A stretch of DNA of 64,000 nucleotides from Rotaria socialis (Eukaryota > Rotifera > Eurotatoria > Philodinida > Philodinidae): positions 248,001-312,000 of the forward strand of contig CAJNYU010000030.1 in NCBI GenBank assembly GCA_905331475.1, given 5' to 3'. The translations under genes were made by a program, and so were the position numbers. The notes beneath the pieces are model-generated. The model had not been told where the DNA came from. It saw only the letters and a list, made by a program, of their open reading frames with translations, and made no database searches. Below, piece by piece: positions 25,606 to 37,771 of this stretch (positions are counted from its first letter, which is position 1; each line of letters starts with the position of its first letter).

Positions 25606-26673
25606 AGACTTAAATCTCATCAAGATACATCCCTTATCACTGAATTGCAAGGAGAAAATACAGGCGTGCTAAGTGAACATTAGCCACACTGTATGCGACC
25701 CAATCCGGTGACCACTGACTCTACTCTCAGAGAGATATAATATCTTTAGAAATCACACAAATTGAGTCCAGATTCGTGCTTAGCTTCGAAAGCTGAGTAA
25801 GAAGAGTTATTTTTGAATGGATTTGCGTTTTTATCTAGCGGGATTACGATCGTAAGCAACTTCATGAGTCTATAAGAGATATATGATAGGCACAGGTATC
25901 AGTATTTTCCTAATAAATCATCCTATATTAATAGCTATCGAGTTCGGATTTTTACTTTTCGATAGTCTTCTTGCGTAGCTACAAAACCATGCATTTGGAA
26001 AACCCCGAAACTACTGGTCATCTGAGACATATCTAGACAATTTGGTTTCCGGATGCTGTTTTTGTGCATTTTGAGACCTTTTTTAGGCGATATTTTGTTA
26101 GATAGCTACGATTTGGTTCAAAACTAATGTCAAATTCGGAATCAGCGGTAAAAACTGAGTCGGTTTATATATGTTGTGAATAATTCTGAGGAAAATTGTT
26201 TTTTGAAAAACTCCCTGTACCTCCTCCCCTCGTGGATGGTCTGGTCAATAATGACAATTATTTCGATAACTCAACTATTTCTTGACGGATCCTTCTCATC
26301 TTCGAACTCGACCGAGATATTGATGAGATCATTCTGTGTACAAAATGTTATGACAATTGAATGAGGCTTTCAAAAGTTATCGTGTCAACGGCCGGCCGGA
26401 CATACTGGCCGAATCTAGTGTCCTCACTTTTTGAGTACACAAAAACCGTATTACACGCGAAAATCGAAGCGGTGATTTCCACTGAGGAAATATTGTGCAC
26501 TATAATATTCCTCAACCGTGAAGTAGGCATCTTAAGAATAATGTTCTACTCGTGCCGTGCTCATTAAAAATAAGATAATATATCAAACAGGAAAGATCAA
26601 AAAATCTTAAATAATAAAGCATAAAAAAAAGCACGTTTATGAAGATATTTGTATGACACTGGTTGATTAAAAG
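25606..26673. other. Intergenic, no gene recognised
   Basis: About 1 kb of unique-looking sequence somewhat richer in GC than the neighbourhood (for example 26200-26530). Short open frames on both strands have no recognisable domain. It may be decayed repeat, but no ends were found. Confidence 0.4.
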
Positions 26674-28071
26674 CTTTAGAGTGCTAGATCCAAATTCCAT
26701 CACTGGTTTTGAAAAGTTCCAGTAAAACTTCTATATTTCCGCTTCCTCAAGTCCGTTTGAGCTGGTTTTTAGATTCCGGAATAGACAAAACATTTTTCAA
26801 TTGAATTGTATAATTTTCATCAAGATACGATTCGTTTTGAGTGAGCAGCAACAAAGACACAAACACCTATTTTTATTTTTGACCCGTTCTGTCCACGTTT
26901 TAATTACATCATTCCAGCCAAAATGCATAGGATTGGCATAAAAAACATGTTTTCAGTCAGAATATCATAATTTTTTCGAAGGAAAATTACATCATTTGAT
27001 TCAGGAGATCAAGCTCTATCGATTGATATGTTTCTTATTACGAATAAATATATCTTTTATATATTTTTTCTCCTAACAATCAACTTTTTCGTGTGATGCA
27101 ATTAAGTAGTGTAACTTAATTCCATCACACCACCTATTCCTCTTTCCTTATTTCATCATGTAATAGAAAATACATGCAAAATTGCCCATCATCAGTAATA
27201 AAAACATTGGCGCTAGATAAACTACATAATTTTGCTAAACAATCTTTACAAAAAATGTAGCTGAACTCAGTGGCAATCTGTTAATGAAAAGTCAGAGGAT
27301 TTTGTCTTATGGATTTGTTTACATTCCCATCATATGAGACAGGAGTTTCTCAGGAATCCATCAGCAAATTAAAATAGCGCAAAAAAACGAAGTTTTAATC
27401 ATGTAANGGTATAAATTGTCTGACTTTTCATTAACAGATAGCCACTGAGTTCAGCTACATTTTTTGTAAAGATTGTTTAGTAAAATTATGTAGTTGATCT
27501 AGCGCCAATGTTTTTATTACTGATGATGGACAATTTTACATGTATTTTCTATTACATGATTAAATAAGGAAAGAGGAATAGCTGGTGTGATGGAATTAAG
27601 TTACACTACTTAATTGCATCACACGAAAAAGTTGATTGTTAGGAGAAAAAATATATAAAAGATATATTTATTCGTAATAAGAAACATATCAATCGATAGA
27701 GATTGATCTCCTGAATCAAATGATGTAATTTGTTTTTGGAAAGATGCCAACCTTCCGCTCGAAAACTAAGTTTTTTAACAAAATTTGTACATTTTTGCTG
27801 GAAATGATGGAATTGGGAAAGAATGATGACTTGAATGATGGAATTAAAACGTGGACAGAACGGGTCAAAAATAAAAATAGGTGTTAGTGTCTTTGTTGCT
27901 GCTCACTCAAAACGAATCGTATATTGATGAAAATTATACAATTCGATAGAAAAATGTTTTGTCTATTCCGGAATCTAAAAATCAGCTCAAACGGACTTGA
28001 GGAAGCGGAAATATAGAGGTTTTACTGGAACTTTTCAAAATCAGCGATGGAATTTGGATCTACCACTCTAT
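26674..28071. repeat. Long inverted repeat (foldback-type element), about 1.4 kb
   Basis: Left arm about 26674-27293, right arm about 27419-28071, spacer about 125 bp. Ends are CTTTAGAGTGCTAGATCC and GGATCTACCACTCTATAG. Over the stretches I aligned by eye (26700-26830 against 27900-28040, and 27060-27290 against 27419-27680) the arms agree at roughly 95%. A piece at about 26905-26990 versus 27730-27845 differs in length and sequence. No open frame. Long arms with little between them suit a Foldback or long-TIR MITE. An ambiguous base (n) sits at 27407 in the spacer. Confidence 0.85.
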
Positions 28072-28187
28072 AGTACAAAAAAATTAAAGTATAAAAATGC
28101 TTGAAGCAAATTTTTTTTATTAGAATTTTATTGCTACCCACACCCTCAAGAAATAATATTGTTTATTGCTTTTTTTAGTATGTATAT

Positions 28188-28472
28188 ATGGATATTAATG
28201 ATTCAAACATCAATTCAATAGTAAGATTTTGTTCGATAGAAGGAAGAGATGAGTACTATTTTGAGAAAATGTTGTCAAAATTAATTTTAATCATGAATTA
28301 TTGTGAAATCTTTGAGAAACACTTTTTAAATAAAGCAATATTTAAAAATAGATCAAAGTATGATTTGACTTTCTTGAATTTCAAAGAAAGCATTAGAATT
28401 ATATGGAATTTACAACATGAACTGATCGAAAAACTCATGACAAATAATTATCGGCAGTTTGAGCTCAACTAA
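28188..28472 (+). CDS. Hypothetical 94-residue open frame
   Basis: ATG 28188 opens 94 codons (MDINDSNINSIVRFCSIEGRD ... NNYRQFELN) just after a TTTTTTTAG acceptor-like tract at 28178. The sequence looks helical and charged (FEKMLSKLILIMNYCEIFEKHFL, FKESIRIIWNLQHELIEKLM) rather than low-complexity. I recognise no family and see no matching upstream exon; the long inverted repeat lies immediately to the left. It may be a terminal exon cut off by that insertion, or chance. Confidence 0.3.
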   Translation: MDINDSNINSIVRFCSIEGRDEYYFEKMLSKLILIMNYCEIFEKHFLNKAIFKNRSKYDLTFLNFKESIRIIWNLQHELIEKLMTNNYRQFELN

Positions 28473-28906
28473 AATAACACATCAACTAATATGAAATAAA
28501 ATAGTTTCATTTGAATTGCTGTACAATCTCAGAAATATTGCATGGAAGTCTATTCTCTGTTAACATCATAGTTTCATGTTACTATAAAAGAACTAAAAAA
28601 TGGTGGTTATCATATTTCGTTGTTTTTTCTTTTTAGCATTATTTATAAATTGTTTTAGTCTTGTCTTAAGGCGTATCCAAGCTTTTCTAAATGTTGCGTC
28701 GAGTTATTCTCGTTGTTGCTAATTTCAAATTGTTTCATTATTTCGAACACAGCAATTCGTTTGTTTGTGTTCAGATTTACGTACGAGAAATTTCATCAAT
28801 TCAGGAGAAGACAATGACAATTTTACAATGAAAACAACATTGAAATATGATTATGACTAAGTGATCTCCTTTTGAATTGGTAAAAACAGAGAAAACTTTT
28901 ACAAAT

Positions 28907-30217
28907 CAGAGATGCCAGGCCAGGCTACAGGGCCAGGCCAGGCTAACCTATCTAGCCTGCTCAAAATTGGCTTGGAATGATTTTATTTGCTCAATTCTAT
29001 ATTAGGTGTCGCTATAATCTAACTAATACATTAAACATTGCGGCCACCGGATCTTGTGGGATACTCCAGGAAATATGCGGGGAAGTCATGACATGCTGTA
29101 GGAACACGCGGGAAATCGCTGGAACATGGAAGCAGTATTCTTGTCAAAAATCCGACCGGACTTTTCCGGCGGATTCCTGCCGAGCTCCGGTGCTTTCCGG
29201 CAGGAATTGATCTGAAATCACCGTATAAAATCCGAAAAATTTACAACCGGAATACTGCTTCCACAAAGTCAACGGAACTGGTCGTTTCCAGGCCGGATTA
29301 TTCGAGCTGGGAACAAGACAATAAAATAAACTAAAACTAATACAGCGAAACAAAGATAAATTAGTAAATGCATTTCAACGTTCTATTACGCGAAAATATA
29401 ATAAATTAAGTAAAAATAACAGTGAATTCACAAGTTGCCTTTTAGATTTTTCTAACATGGAAAACCACATATATTCAAGTCCGCTTCTCGATAAAAAAAA
29501 ATGGATTATTATCTTTGACTTCATCGTCACCTTCAAATTCATCTTCAATATTTACTTCAACGAATACAAATACCACATCGTCGTCAATCTCGTACATTTA
29601 TGCATCACCTAATTCAAGTACAAATAATTCATCGCCAGCACCAACTTTGATTACATCCAGTTATACGTCATCAAACAGGAGTACTTTATCGTCTTCTTCT
29701 CAATCAATGTCATATACGAGCGAAAGAATACAGTTTGTGTTAAGAAATGAAAAAAAAACGACATGATATAATAGCCAATACCAATACTTCAAAATCAACT
29801 AAAGTTGCACACTGGCGTAAATTTGGTTTTCCCGCAAAAATAAATGAAAAAGGAATTTTTGAAAGAATTGTCGGTTATGCCAGTTGCCATGATTGTAAAA
29901 AAACTTACGTATACAACTCAACTTTTTCTCATTAATTGTATAACAGTCCACATTTATAAATTTTCTAATAGTGGTTGTTTCTTATGTGAAATGTTAGCGG
30001 TGTTAATTCAGATAGTATACTATTTTCTAATATGTGAAATAACTTTTTTTATATTATTATTAATACGAAAAGAATTAAACAACCACATTAGTCCTCAAAA
30101 TCACGACTAAATATTGAACCTAATGAATATGTTATAAAAATAAGCATAACTGTTTTGGCATCATGTATGCCTGCAAGTCATGTCAGGTCGAGAAAAAGTG
30201 GCCTGTTGGCATCTCTG
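28907..30217 (+). mobile_element. Non-autonomous hAT transposon, 1311 bp, with BED zinc-finger remnant
   Basis: The ends are CAGAGATGCCA... and the inverse ...TGGCATCTCTG, flanked by a perfect 8-bp duplication, TTACAAAT (28899-28906 and 30218-30225), so insertion is certain and fairly recent. Inside, 29515-29766 encodes a Ser/Thr-rich head, and 29747-29935, in another frame, encodes KVAHWRKFGFPA...GYASCHDCKKTYVYNS. That is the W-x2-F...C-x2-C half of a BED zinc finger as found at the N-terminus of hAT transposases. The frame stops before the final His ligands, and the dimerisation and RNase H-like catalytic parts are absent. The left end carries GGCCAGGC submotifs (28916-28948). A GC-rich GGAA/TTCC block lies within it. 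Confidence 0.88.
29041..29310. repeat. GC-rich GGAA/TTCC block inside the hAT element
   Basis: Locally GC-rich, with many CCGGAA/TTCCGG motifs in both orientations. It has a perfect 14-nt inverted pair, TGGAAGCAGTATTC (29127-29140) and GAATACTGCTTCCA (29250-29263). The same 14-mer recurs at about 56720-56733 in a second GGAA block, so this is a repeat family, probably nested in the hAT copy. Exact ends are unknown. Confidence 0.55.
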
Positions 30218-30225
30218 TTACAAAT

Positions 30226-31788
30226 AAACTTGTTAGTGAAACATGATAATAATTAATCTCGAGTTCTCATGCGATAGTAGGCGATTTTGATTTTCAATAT
30301 ATCAGAGTTCTGTTCCGTTTTACATATGAATGAGCGCTTATTCAATTAAAACACCGTCTTTGTATTCTTGTTAATTGAAATCTGATTCTAATATTAGGAG
30401 TCACTCTTATATCATGTCACCAACTTTCACGATATTTTGAGATTCTCATGAAAAAAGGCACATTAATAATTTTCAGTTTGGTGTCACAATGAAGCTGAGG
30501 AAAATCTCTGACGAACAAAAGGTCAAAATAGTTTCTTTGAAAAATTAAGCTCTTTGTGAGTATTCATTATAAAAAAGAATGCCTAATTATCTTTTTTTTA
30601 TGTAAGATCACTTGCTAGAATGTAGAACACCATGGAATCTTATTTTAAAATTTTTAATTATCAACGACATGAAAAATATGAGCAGTTGAATTCCTATAAG
30701 TTATTGTTAAAACCATCGCTGCAATTATGAAAGCTCTGTTTTTCGGAGTAGAAGAACACTTAGTTTCGAGAAAAGGATCTTGTCTTGACATGCATCTTAA
30801 CATATTCTTTCGAACAAAAAGAAGTACTCGGATATCATCGAGCTACTTCGACAAATATTGAATGATGCCATTGAAAAAAAATACAAGTAGACATAAAAGG
30901 AAATAGATTTCCTGTTGTTTCTTATAATAACGTTAGTTTCCCAGTGAAGCGTAATAAAAACCGTCAAAAACTATCACAGATAAAAAGTTCATGGATTAAA
31001 ACCCATTTCTTTAATGAAAATTCAGCTCTTCAACTATGCTGAAGTAAATTTATTTGAAGAGTTCATCTCTGCCTTAGAATATTCATTTTTCTAGAAATAA
31101 GATATAATAAGATTCTCTCGAAAAATACATATGACATTAAACACAGTTAATTCTTCGCAGATCTTCGCAAGAATTTTTGAGACATTCTTTTAATTTAATT
31201 TAGCAGTAATGATTAGTAATATGCATGGCATTCGTTTATTAGCGTTGCTGTTTACTTTACAAGAAAACATTTCAACATATATGATGAATATGTTGCTTAA
31301 ACATGTTTCCTAGATTTTATTAAAAGAATAATGCCAACAGTCATCTAGAATATTTCTGACAATAATGATTGCCACTCATAAAAATCCTCTTTCTGTCTAG
31401 ACGGTTCAAGATTTTTTGATAATTAATTTATTATTTGAGAAAAGGCATCAAGAGTATCGGGGAGATAATATTTTTATATTAAATGTGTGGAAATTATCAT
31501 GAAGAAAAACTAGAAGTCAACCTCAAAGTCCTGTCTCGAAAAAGTTCCATATCAACAAAGACTTTAATTTAAAACTACTAGAAGCTCCATACTGCTTGTA
31601 GTCGTAAAATTATAAGAATTCATCTGAACCGTATAAATATATTACGCGTAAGTCAGACGTCCGAACTACTCTCATGCACGGATAAACAATTTTATCAGGC
31701 GTGTATCTCAAGAGACAAATCATTCTTCAAAATAATGAATTAGTTCTGAATAGTAAGGATTCAACGACAAAGTTCAGTGTATGAGGCG
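30226..31788. other. Gene desert, nothing recognised
   Basis: AT-rich unique-looking sequence right of the hAT duplication. I found no open frame with family features, RNA gene or bounded repeat. Confidence 0.45.
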
Positions 31789-31790
31789 TA

Positions 31791-32363
31791 TTACTTAGGG
31801 TATACCAAACGTTCTGGCCACAAGATCTTTAGTTCGACAACATCTATATAGTTTTGAAACTTTTATTGCGCGAATATATATAGTAATATGCCTACTCTTT
31901 GATACTGCATATATTAGTCCTATATTGGATTTAATTCTAACAGTCATTTTGGAGAAAATCTATAATATAGTGGCTATACCAATATCTAACAGATCCTTGT
32001 GGAATGTTCGGATACATTCTGGAATATTCTATGTTGTTTATTTGCCTCTTGTGTAACGTTCTATGACGTCATGTTCGAGAATATTACATTCCGTGACGAT
32101 TTTGGACATCTAATAAAATGAAACTAGAAATATGTTCTTCTTTTAATATATTTATTTGATGTCTTCAGAACTTTTGCTAATCATGAGCATTATAGACATT
32201 TTATCGAAATGAATGCTAGAATTAAATCCAATATAGAACTAATATATGCAGTATCATAGAACAGGCCTATTACTAAATATATTAGCGCAATAAAACTTTC
32301 AAAACTATGGATTTTGTCGAACTAAAGATCTCGTGGCCAGAACTTTTGATATACCCTAAGTAA
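31791..32363. mobile_element. Tc1/mariner-like MITE, 573 bp, with ~165-bp inverted repeats
   Basis: Left arm about 31791-31955, right arm about 32194-32363, in inverse order. The ends are TTACTTAGGGTATACC and its complement with one or two changes. TA at 31789-31790 and 32364-32365 fits TA target duplication. Arms share blocks such as TCTGGCCACAAGATC and CATATATTAGTCCTATATTGG (inverse at right). There is no transposase frame in the 240-bp middle, which contains TGGAATGTTC-type short repeats. Confidence 0.75.
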
Positions 32364-32365
32364 TA

Positions 32366-34180
32366 ATGTATGTTTGAATATATTATTCATAAGATTCATA
32401 AGTCATGTTTTTCGTGATTAACATTTTTATATAAGAACCTAGAACAATAGAATGAACAGGTGCACCCAGATAAACCGTGTTTGCAGTGGTGAATAAGACG
32501 ATTGCGTGCTCGACTAATTTTGATATTGAAATGAATCATTCACAATAATACATTGAAAAGAAATGTCCATACTAAACTCTGGAAATTTTAAAGTTAGCTT
32601 CTTTTTTTGACAATGTAATTGGTTATTTGTACAGCAAATATCAATTTGATAAATTGCAAATTAAATTATTTTTTCGGTTCATATGTATCAAATACAAATA
32701 CGAGAGAAACTATTATGAATTTAGACACATCGCAGTGATTTTTTATTTTAAAATAGATGTCAAATAGTGTTGACGCAAACGAATGACGGCAATCTTGCAT
32801 GATCCACGACTTTGCTAAAAATGACTGATGCATTAAGTAAATTTACTCTAACGAAAAGGCACTTGCTAGAACACGAGCGGAATTAATTAATAAGTTTACA
32901 CGTCTTCAAAATAGTTATTGTTAAGTAACTTCGAAGCATTTCATAATTTATTAGATGAATTCGACTGCTTTTTAATCGTGAAAACAAAAATACGTGTAGA
33001 ATGTTGTATTTGTATCCAAAACAGACGAGGACGTGAATTCCTTTTTAACGATGTAAAGGGATTTTCATGCACGTACTACCATTTTATTTCACACTTTTAA
33101 AATTTTTGCACTCCATAATTAAATAAGCTTTCATGGTGCACAAAGTATAGAAAAATTTCGTTTCGGAAATAGTACATGGCGTAAACTTAGCTTCCGGATA
33201 AAATAGCTTATATTCTCATTCTCATGATTACCGCTACACGATCTAAAGAAAAATAATTCCAATTTTAATAATTATAGAATCAAATTTTTGAAGGGAAAAA
33301 ATATTGATCAGTTGAAGTACTGAAATCCGATTATCACAGAGACGTTTACAGTGCTTTATATAAAAAAGACTTGCCTACTCCGAAATTCTCAAAATCCTTC
33401 TGCTGTATTTTCTTCTGGATAGCGTCAATTAGTTGCATTCGTTGGATTGTAAAATAGAATTTGCTCGGACATATTGAGAAACAATGGCAAACCAACCAAA
33501 TTCGATCTTAAACAATCTCAGCTAACGGAGTCTGTTGTGAAAAGATGTTCATGTATCTATCAATATTCACCACTTTCGAGTTTCTGTAATGTAACCAGAC
33601 ATAATAAGTCAACTTTTTGTTTGAATGTGTCAAAGAAAATCTTCATAGGGACATAATTTTCAGTGTAAGTTAATTAGAAGCTATTAGGTAAATGAAAATA
33701 CTTAGAGAGAATTCTGTCATCGACATTTTTTTTTAGAGTACAACTTTAATTATGTAATCATCGAAAGCATTTAGAAACCTTCATTAGAATGTTCAATTAA
33801 CTATTTCAATATATGCTTTTCATACACAATAATGATTGCCAGAACATTTTCTAGCTGATGACATGACCTGAACAAGAAAAATAACTACAAAGGCTGATTA
33901 GTATGCGGTCCAAAAGCATGCAACTGTATGATTTTTTTCTAAAAGTACATTGTTTAACTTTGAAGAGTTCACACACGAAGCTTTAACCACTGAAAACGAA
34001 CTAGATAGCTATCAAGTTCTTTCTGTGTAAGTAGAGCAGATGCCACCAGTGAACTTAGCTTAAGAGGACATTAGCATTAGAGAACATTAGAAATCTAGGC
34101 TGCTAATCAATATTTTACTCGAGAAATTCTGTCATTTACAAGAAAAAATGTTTTCATTTTCTCACCCAGATCGACGATTA
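32366..34180. other. Gene desert, nothing recognised
   Basis: AT-rich; open frames at 32918-33100 and 33474-33656 are short, without homology I can recognise. No bounded element seen. Confidence 0.45.
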
Positions 34181-34184
34181 CCGA

Positions 34185-34410
34185 CTTCGTATACGCTTCC
34201 CACACAACCATAAGCGGTCGTGTTTTAGCGTTTTACATGGTCCAGTATTACGGTCGTATATCATCGTGACTGTATACAGATAAATACGAGGGGAAAACGA
34301 ATATTGTATACAGTATTTGTATACGGTGACCGTAAGCGACCATATTTCTCTCCGTATATGATCGTATTTCTCCGTATAAGGTCGTTTATGACCGTATCTG
34401 TTCGACCTTG
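34185..34410. repeat. Cluster of CGTATA/TACGG motifs in both orientations
   Basis: About 225 bp dense in TACGGTCG, CCGTATA, GACCGTA and TATACAG units on both strands (for example TACGGTGACCGTA near 34322 and CCGTATATGATCG near 34352). This resembles the subterminal motif arrays of other elements in this window, but I could not fix ends or a duplication. Confidence 0.5.
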
Positions 34411-35844
34411 GCAGTTATCAGAATTCAACGAGTCTAAGAAGCGCCAACATCTGAGATCAAAAAGTCTACATGGAAAATAAATTATGAGTTCAATACAAAC
34501 GTTTGATGTTTTTTCTCAAAAATTAATTAGTACAAAAACAAATAGGCTATAAATATATATACATGAGAAAAAAAGTTCAAAACACACGTAAGAAAATGAG
34601 TAGATTATTTGTATGGTTTTACTCTCATTTCTAACAGTCATTTGAGTACATGTGATCAAATTCGATGACGAATTTTCCTTTTATGTGAATTGTTCAAAGA
34701 ATGATTTAATATTATTATAAATATTTACAATATTACTCAGATGCTCGATTATCTGCAGCTATATATTTATACGAAAGTATCGTCCCTGCTTAAAATACAT
34801 CAGTTGATCGATTAGCTTAATCTGTAAATGTTTTACGAGTTGTACGTGCCAAAGGAAAATTTTCACATAGAAAATATTATTATACTATTTACTTTACTTG
34901 CTTGGCTTGCTTTCTCTGTAATGCTATCCCTGATCAATTGATCATTAGTGTAGTTGCCAGAAGATGATGAACTGATAAGTATAATGCCATCAAGCACAAA
35001 ACAAACGCGTGCTTCATTTAGCAAATTATCAGCAACTAGATTAGATTTCCTATGAAAAAATGTGATCATTTGCTTTTTTTCTTTAACTTGCATTTAGTAG
35101 AAAATTAACTAATTCTGTGTTTCAGTATGTCCAACATTTTTCTATCTAAACTAATCAATTACTTCATTAGGTTATAATATTATTTTTAATTCAGCACTGT
35201 TAACTTATTCAGAATTATAATAACTAGCAACTAGACCAACAATAGTTGATGTAGTACTGCTCGCAACATCTTTAACCTTGTCAGCTATTTGACTTTGTTA
35301 ATTAACATCTTTCATAAGTAAAAAAGTATATTTGTGTGACTTGAATATTCATCAAATTAAATTCTAATAATAAACAATAGGTAAATTTAACTTAATGAGT
35401 CACCAAAGTCAACACACTTAAAATTACGAGGCATAATAATAATTAATTTATTAAATGAAAAATCATGACAAAATTTTGAATCTAAAATAGTCACAAAATA
35501 TGGATCTCATATTTACTCAATTCATTTTCAATGTACAAAGGAATAAAATGGCAAAAAAAGAATTTCCAGCCAGTCGATACAAATACATAACTTGTACTCA
35601 TTGGTTTCTCTTATCACGTGCTAGTTCTTCGCGTTTTTACGAGATTATCAATCAATAACAGTATGCTCTATACCGCCTAGACATAAGAAGAGACCTAAAC
35701 AATTGAAGAGAAACTTATTTGTATTCTACACAAAAAAACCTCATCAGAGATTAATGATCTTATGCGATGTGCAATAAAAACAAAAATAAAGTGAACTGAA
35801 GCAATCTTGCAAAATGTTTCATGGCATAGATGAAGACATTCAAC
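34411..35844. other. Gene desert, nothing recognised
   Basis: AT-rich. A minus-strand frame of 76 codons at 34863-35093 has no recognisable family and no splice or promoter context. Confidence 0.45.
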
Positions 35845-35852
35845 AGTACAAC

Positions 35853-35997
35853 TAGCGATGGCACCAGAAATTTCGATGTGAGGGGGTCAGCCCAAGCTTT
35901 GAAATATTAATATCAGAAAAAATTAAATTCACTAGGAAATTTCGAAAAAAATCTGAGGAGGCTCAGCTCTCCTAGTCCTACCGTGGCGCCGCCACTA
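35853..35997. mobile_element. Small hAT-type MITE, 145 bp
   Basis: Imperfect ends TAGCGATGGCACC and (inverse) TAGTGGCGGCGCC, flanked by AGTACAAC (35845-35852) and AGCACAAC (35998-36005), 7 of 8 alike. The 8-bp duplication and TAG ends suit a hAT derivative. The interior is short with GAGG/CTCC-rich subends and no coding capacity. Confidence 0.65.
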
Positions 35998-36005
35998 AGC
36001 ACAAC

Positions 36006-37771
36006 GCAATTATCAACCTATAAAAACGACATCAATTTACCGTACCCTAATTGATTGATACTAAAGTTTTGAGCATCTACGATTTGAATGTAAACATATG
36101 GTTCGATCTATTTACCTATTTCATTTATTATTTTATTCATGTTCATATGTAGAAAAAAAAGGAAGAATAATTTGGGTCCAATTGGTTATGATGTTTTCTT
36201 CTTGATCCATAAATGATGATGAGCTTTCTTTCTACATTAATGAATCTCGAATCATGTCTCTGATATATTGACATGTTATGTTTGTATTCATAGATTTAGA
36301 AAACAATGTATTTCTATTCAATATCACAAAGGATTAGCGACATTTATAGAAATGTTTAATATGAAACTATTCGATCTACTTTTCATACAGTCGGATTTCT
36401 CGTTGTAAAACACCTGTGTTTAATTCTATAAATATAGTCTCATATTTCATGAAAATATCAGGTCAATCAAATTTTGACAGCCACAACACCTTAAAAGTCA
36501 CTATTAACATGACAACGTGCAAGTGATGAGACAAGGTCACGTGAGACAGTTTGCTGACAATGAAGAGTCTTCATTTAATATTTACAATCCATAAAACAAA
36601 AAACTTCTACACTTCTCAAAACTGTGTATTATTATAGGGTGATTCAAGTACAAGCAAAAAATCGACTACAATCATTCGTATAGGTGATTGTCATAGAATC
36701 TAATGCGTTTCTAATTTTGCGAGCATTCATGTTTTTCATATCGATTGCATAAGACCTAGTCATTATTGATAGTAAAATATTTCAAGACTTTACCGTAATC
36801 TGTTCATTAATCATTTTCGTAATTCTAGTTACACATTTTGTTGTTAAACTAAGTGATGCGCAGGAATGACATTCTAACTTGAAAAACATATTCTTAATCT
36901 ACTGATGAAAATTAGTATATGAGGTAGATAATAACTCAGCTGAGAAAATGATGTATTATTATTCTTCATAACATAGGCTTAAGTTTACTAGTCGAAGAAT
37001 AAATCTGATGTATGCGTAATAGGATTCATAATTATCAGCCATAGTAAAAAAGATGAATCGAAATTAGTACACCTGCACTAATGTGTATTCTACTCAACTA
37101 ATTTAACTTGCGAAAACTGGAAAATTACTATGAACTATTCTGGCAATATTTGAAATAAAAACAGTCGGCTACAAAATTGTAAAGCTAGTAAATCAATTTT
37201 TCAATGCTGAGCTAAACACTTTTCAGATTTATCAAAAACCTAAACCTATTGCCTTCACAGAAAAATATTCTAGGACTATGGCTTTTGTAATAAATAGCCA
37301 TCTTTACCGTAATAATTATTTCTAATTACATATAATTTCTTCATTGTTAACGAAATCTCGACGTGAATCCAGTAATAATGAAAAACTGTTTTAAAAAGAA
37401 TTCTAAAGATATTTATATTGACATGCGATGATCCACATTAATTAAACTCTTGAAATCTGAATATTTCGAAAAAATATAAATATATTCATATGAAAATCTT
37501 TGAAACAGTTTTAGACTACGTATATCTAACAAAGAGCAAGATGTCGCCGATTTCTGATATAATTAAAATTTTAAAGTCAGATTATCTATTGGTTTTCCCT
37601 TATAATTCCACCGTTTTCTGCCAGCAAATTACCAAATGTAAAGAGGCTGAATCAAAATATTTTTACCCATTATTTTAACTTTATACATAATCATTATTTT
37701 CCTTCTAACCATTACTCCTACTGTTTGTTAGATCATAGTTTCGTTATTTTCACTCTATTTTAATCGAATTC
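36006..37771. other. Intergenic, upstream of the Argonaute gene
   Basis: AT-rich, no gene recognised. The Argonaute promoter should lie in the last few hundred bases; no clear TATA or initiator can be singled out in this base composition. Confidence 0.45.

Noticed and set aside
29144-29353. Minus-strand frame in the GGAA block
   Set aside because: GC-rich repeat sequence has few stops; no domain and the repeat recurs elsewhere.
34863-35093. 76-codon minus-strand frame
   Set aside because: No recognisable family, no splice context, isolated in a gene desert.
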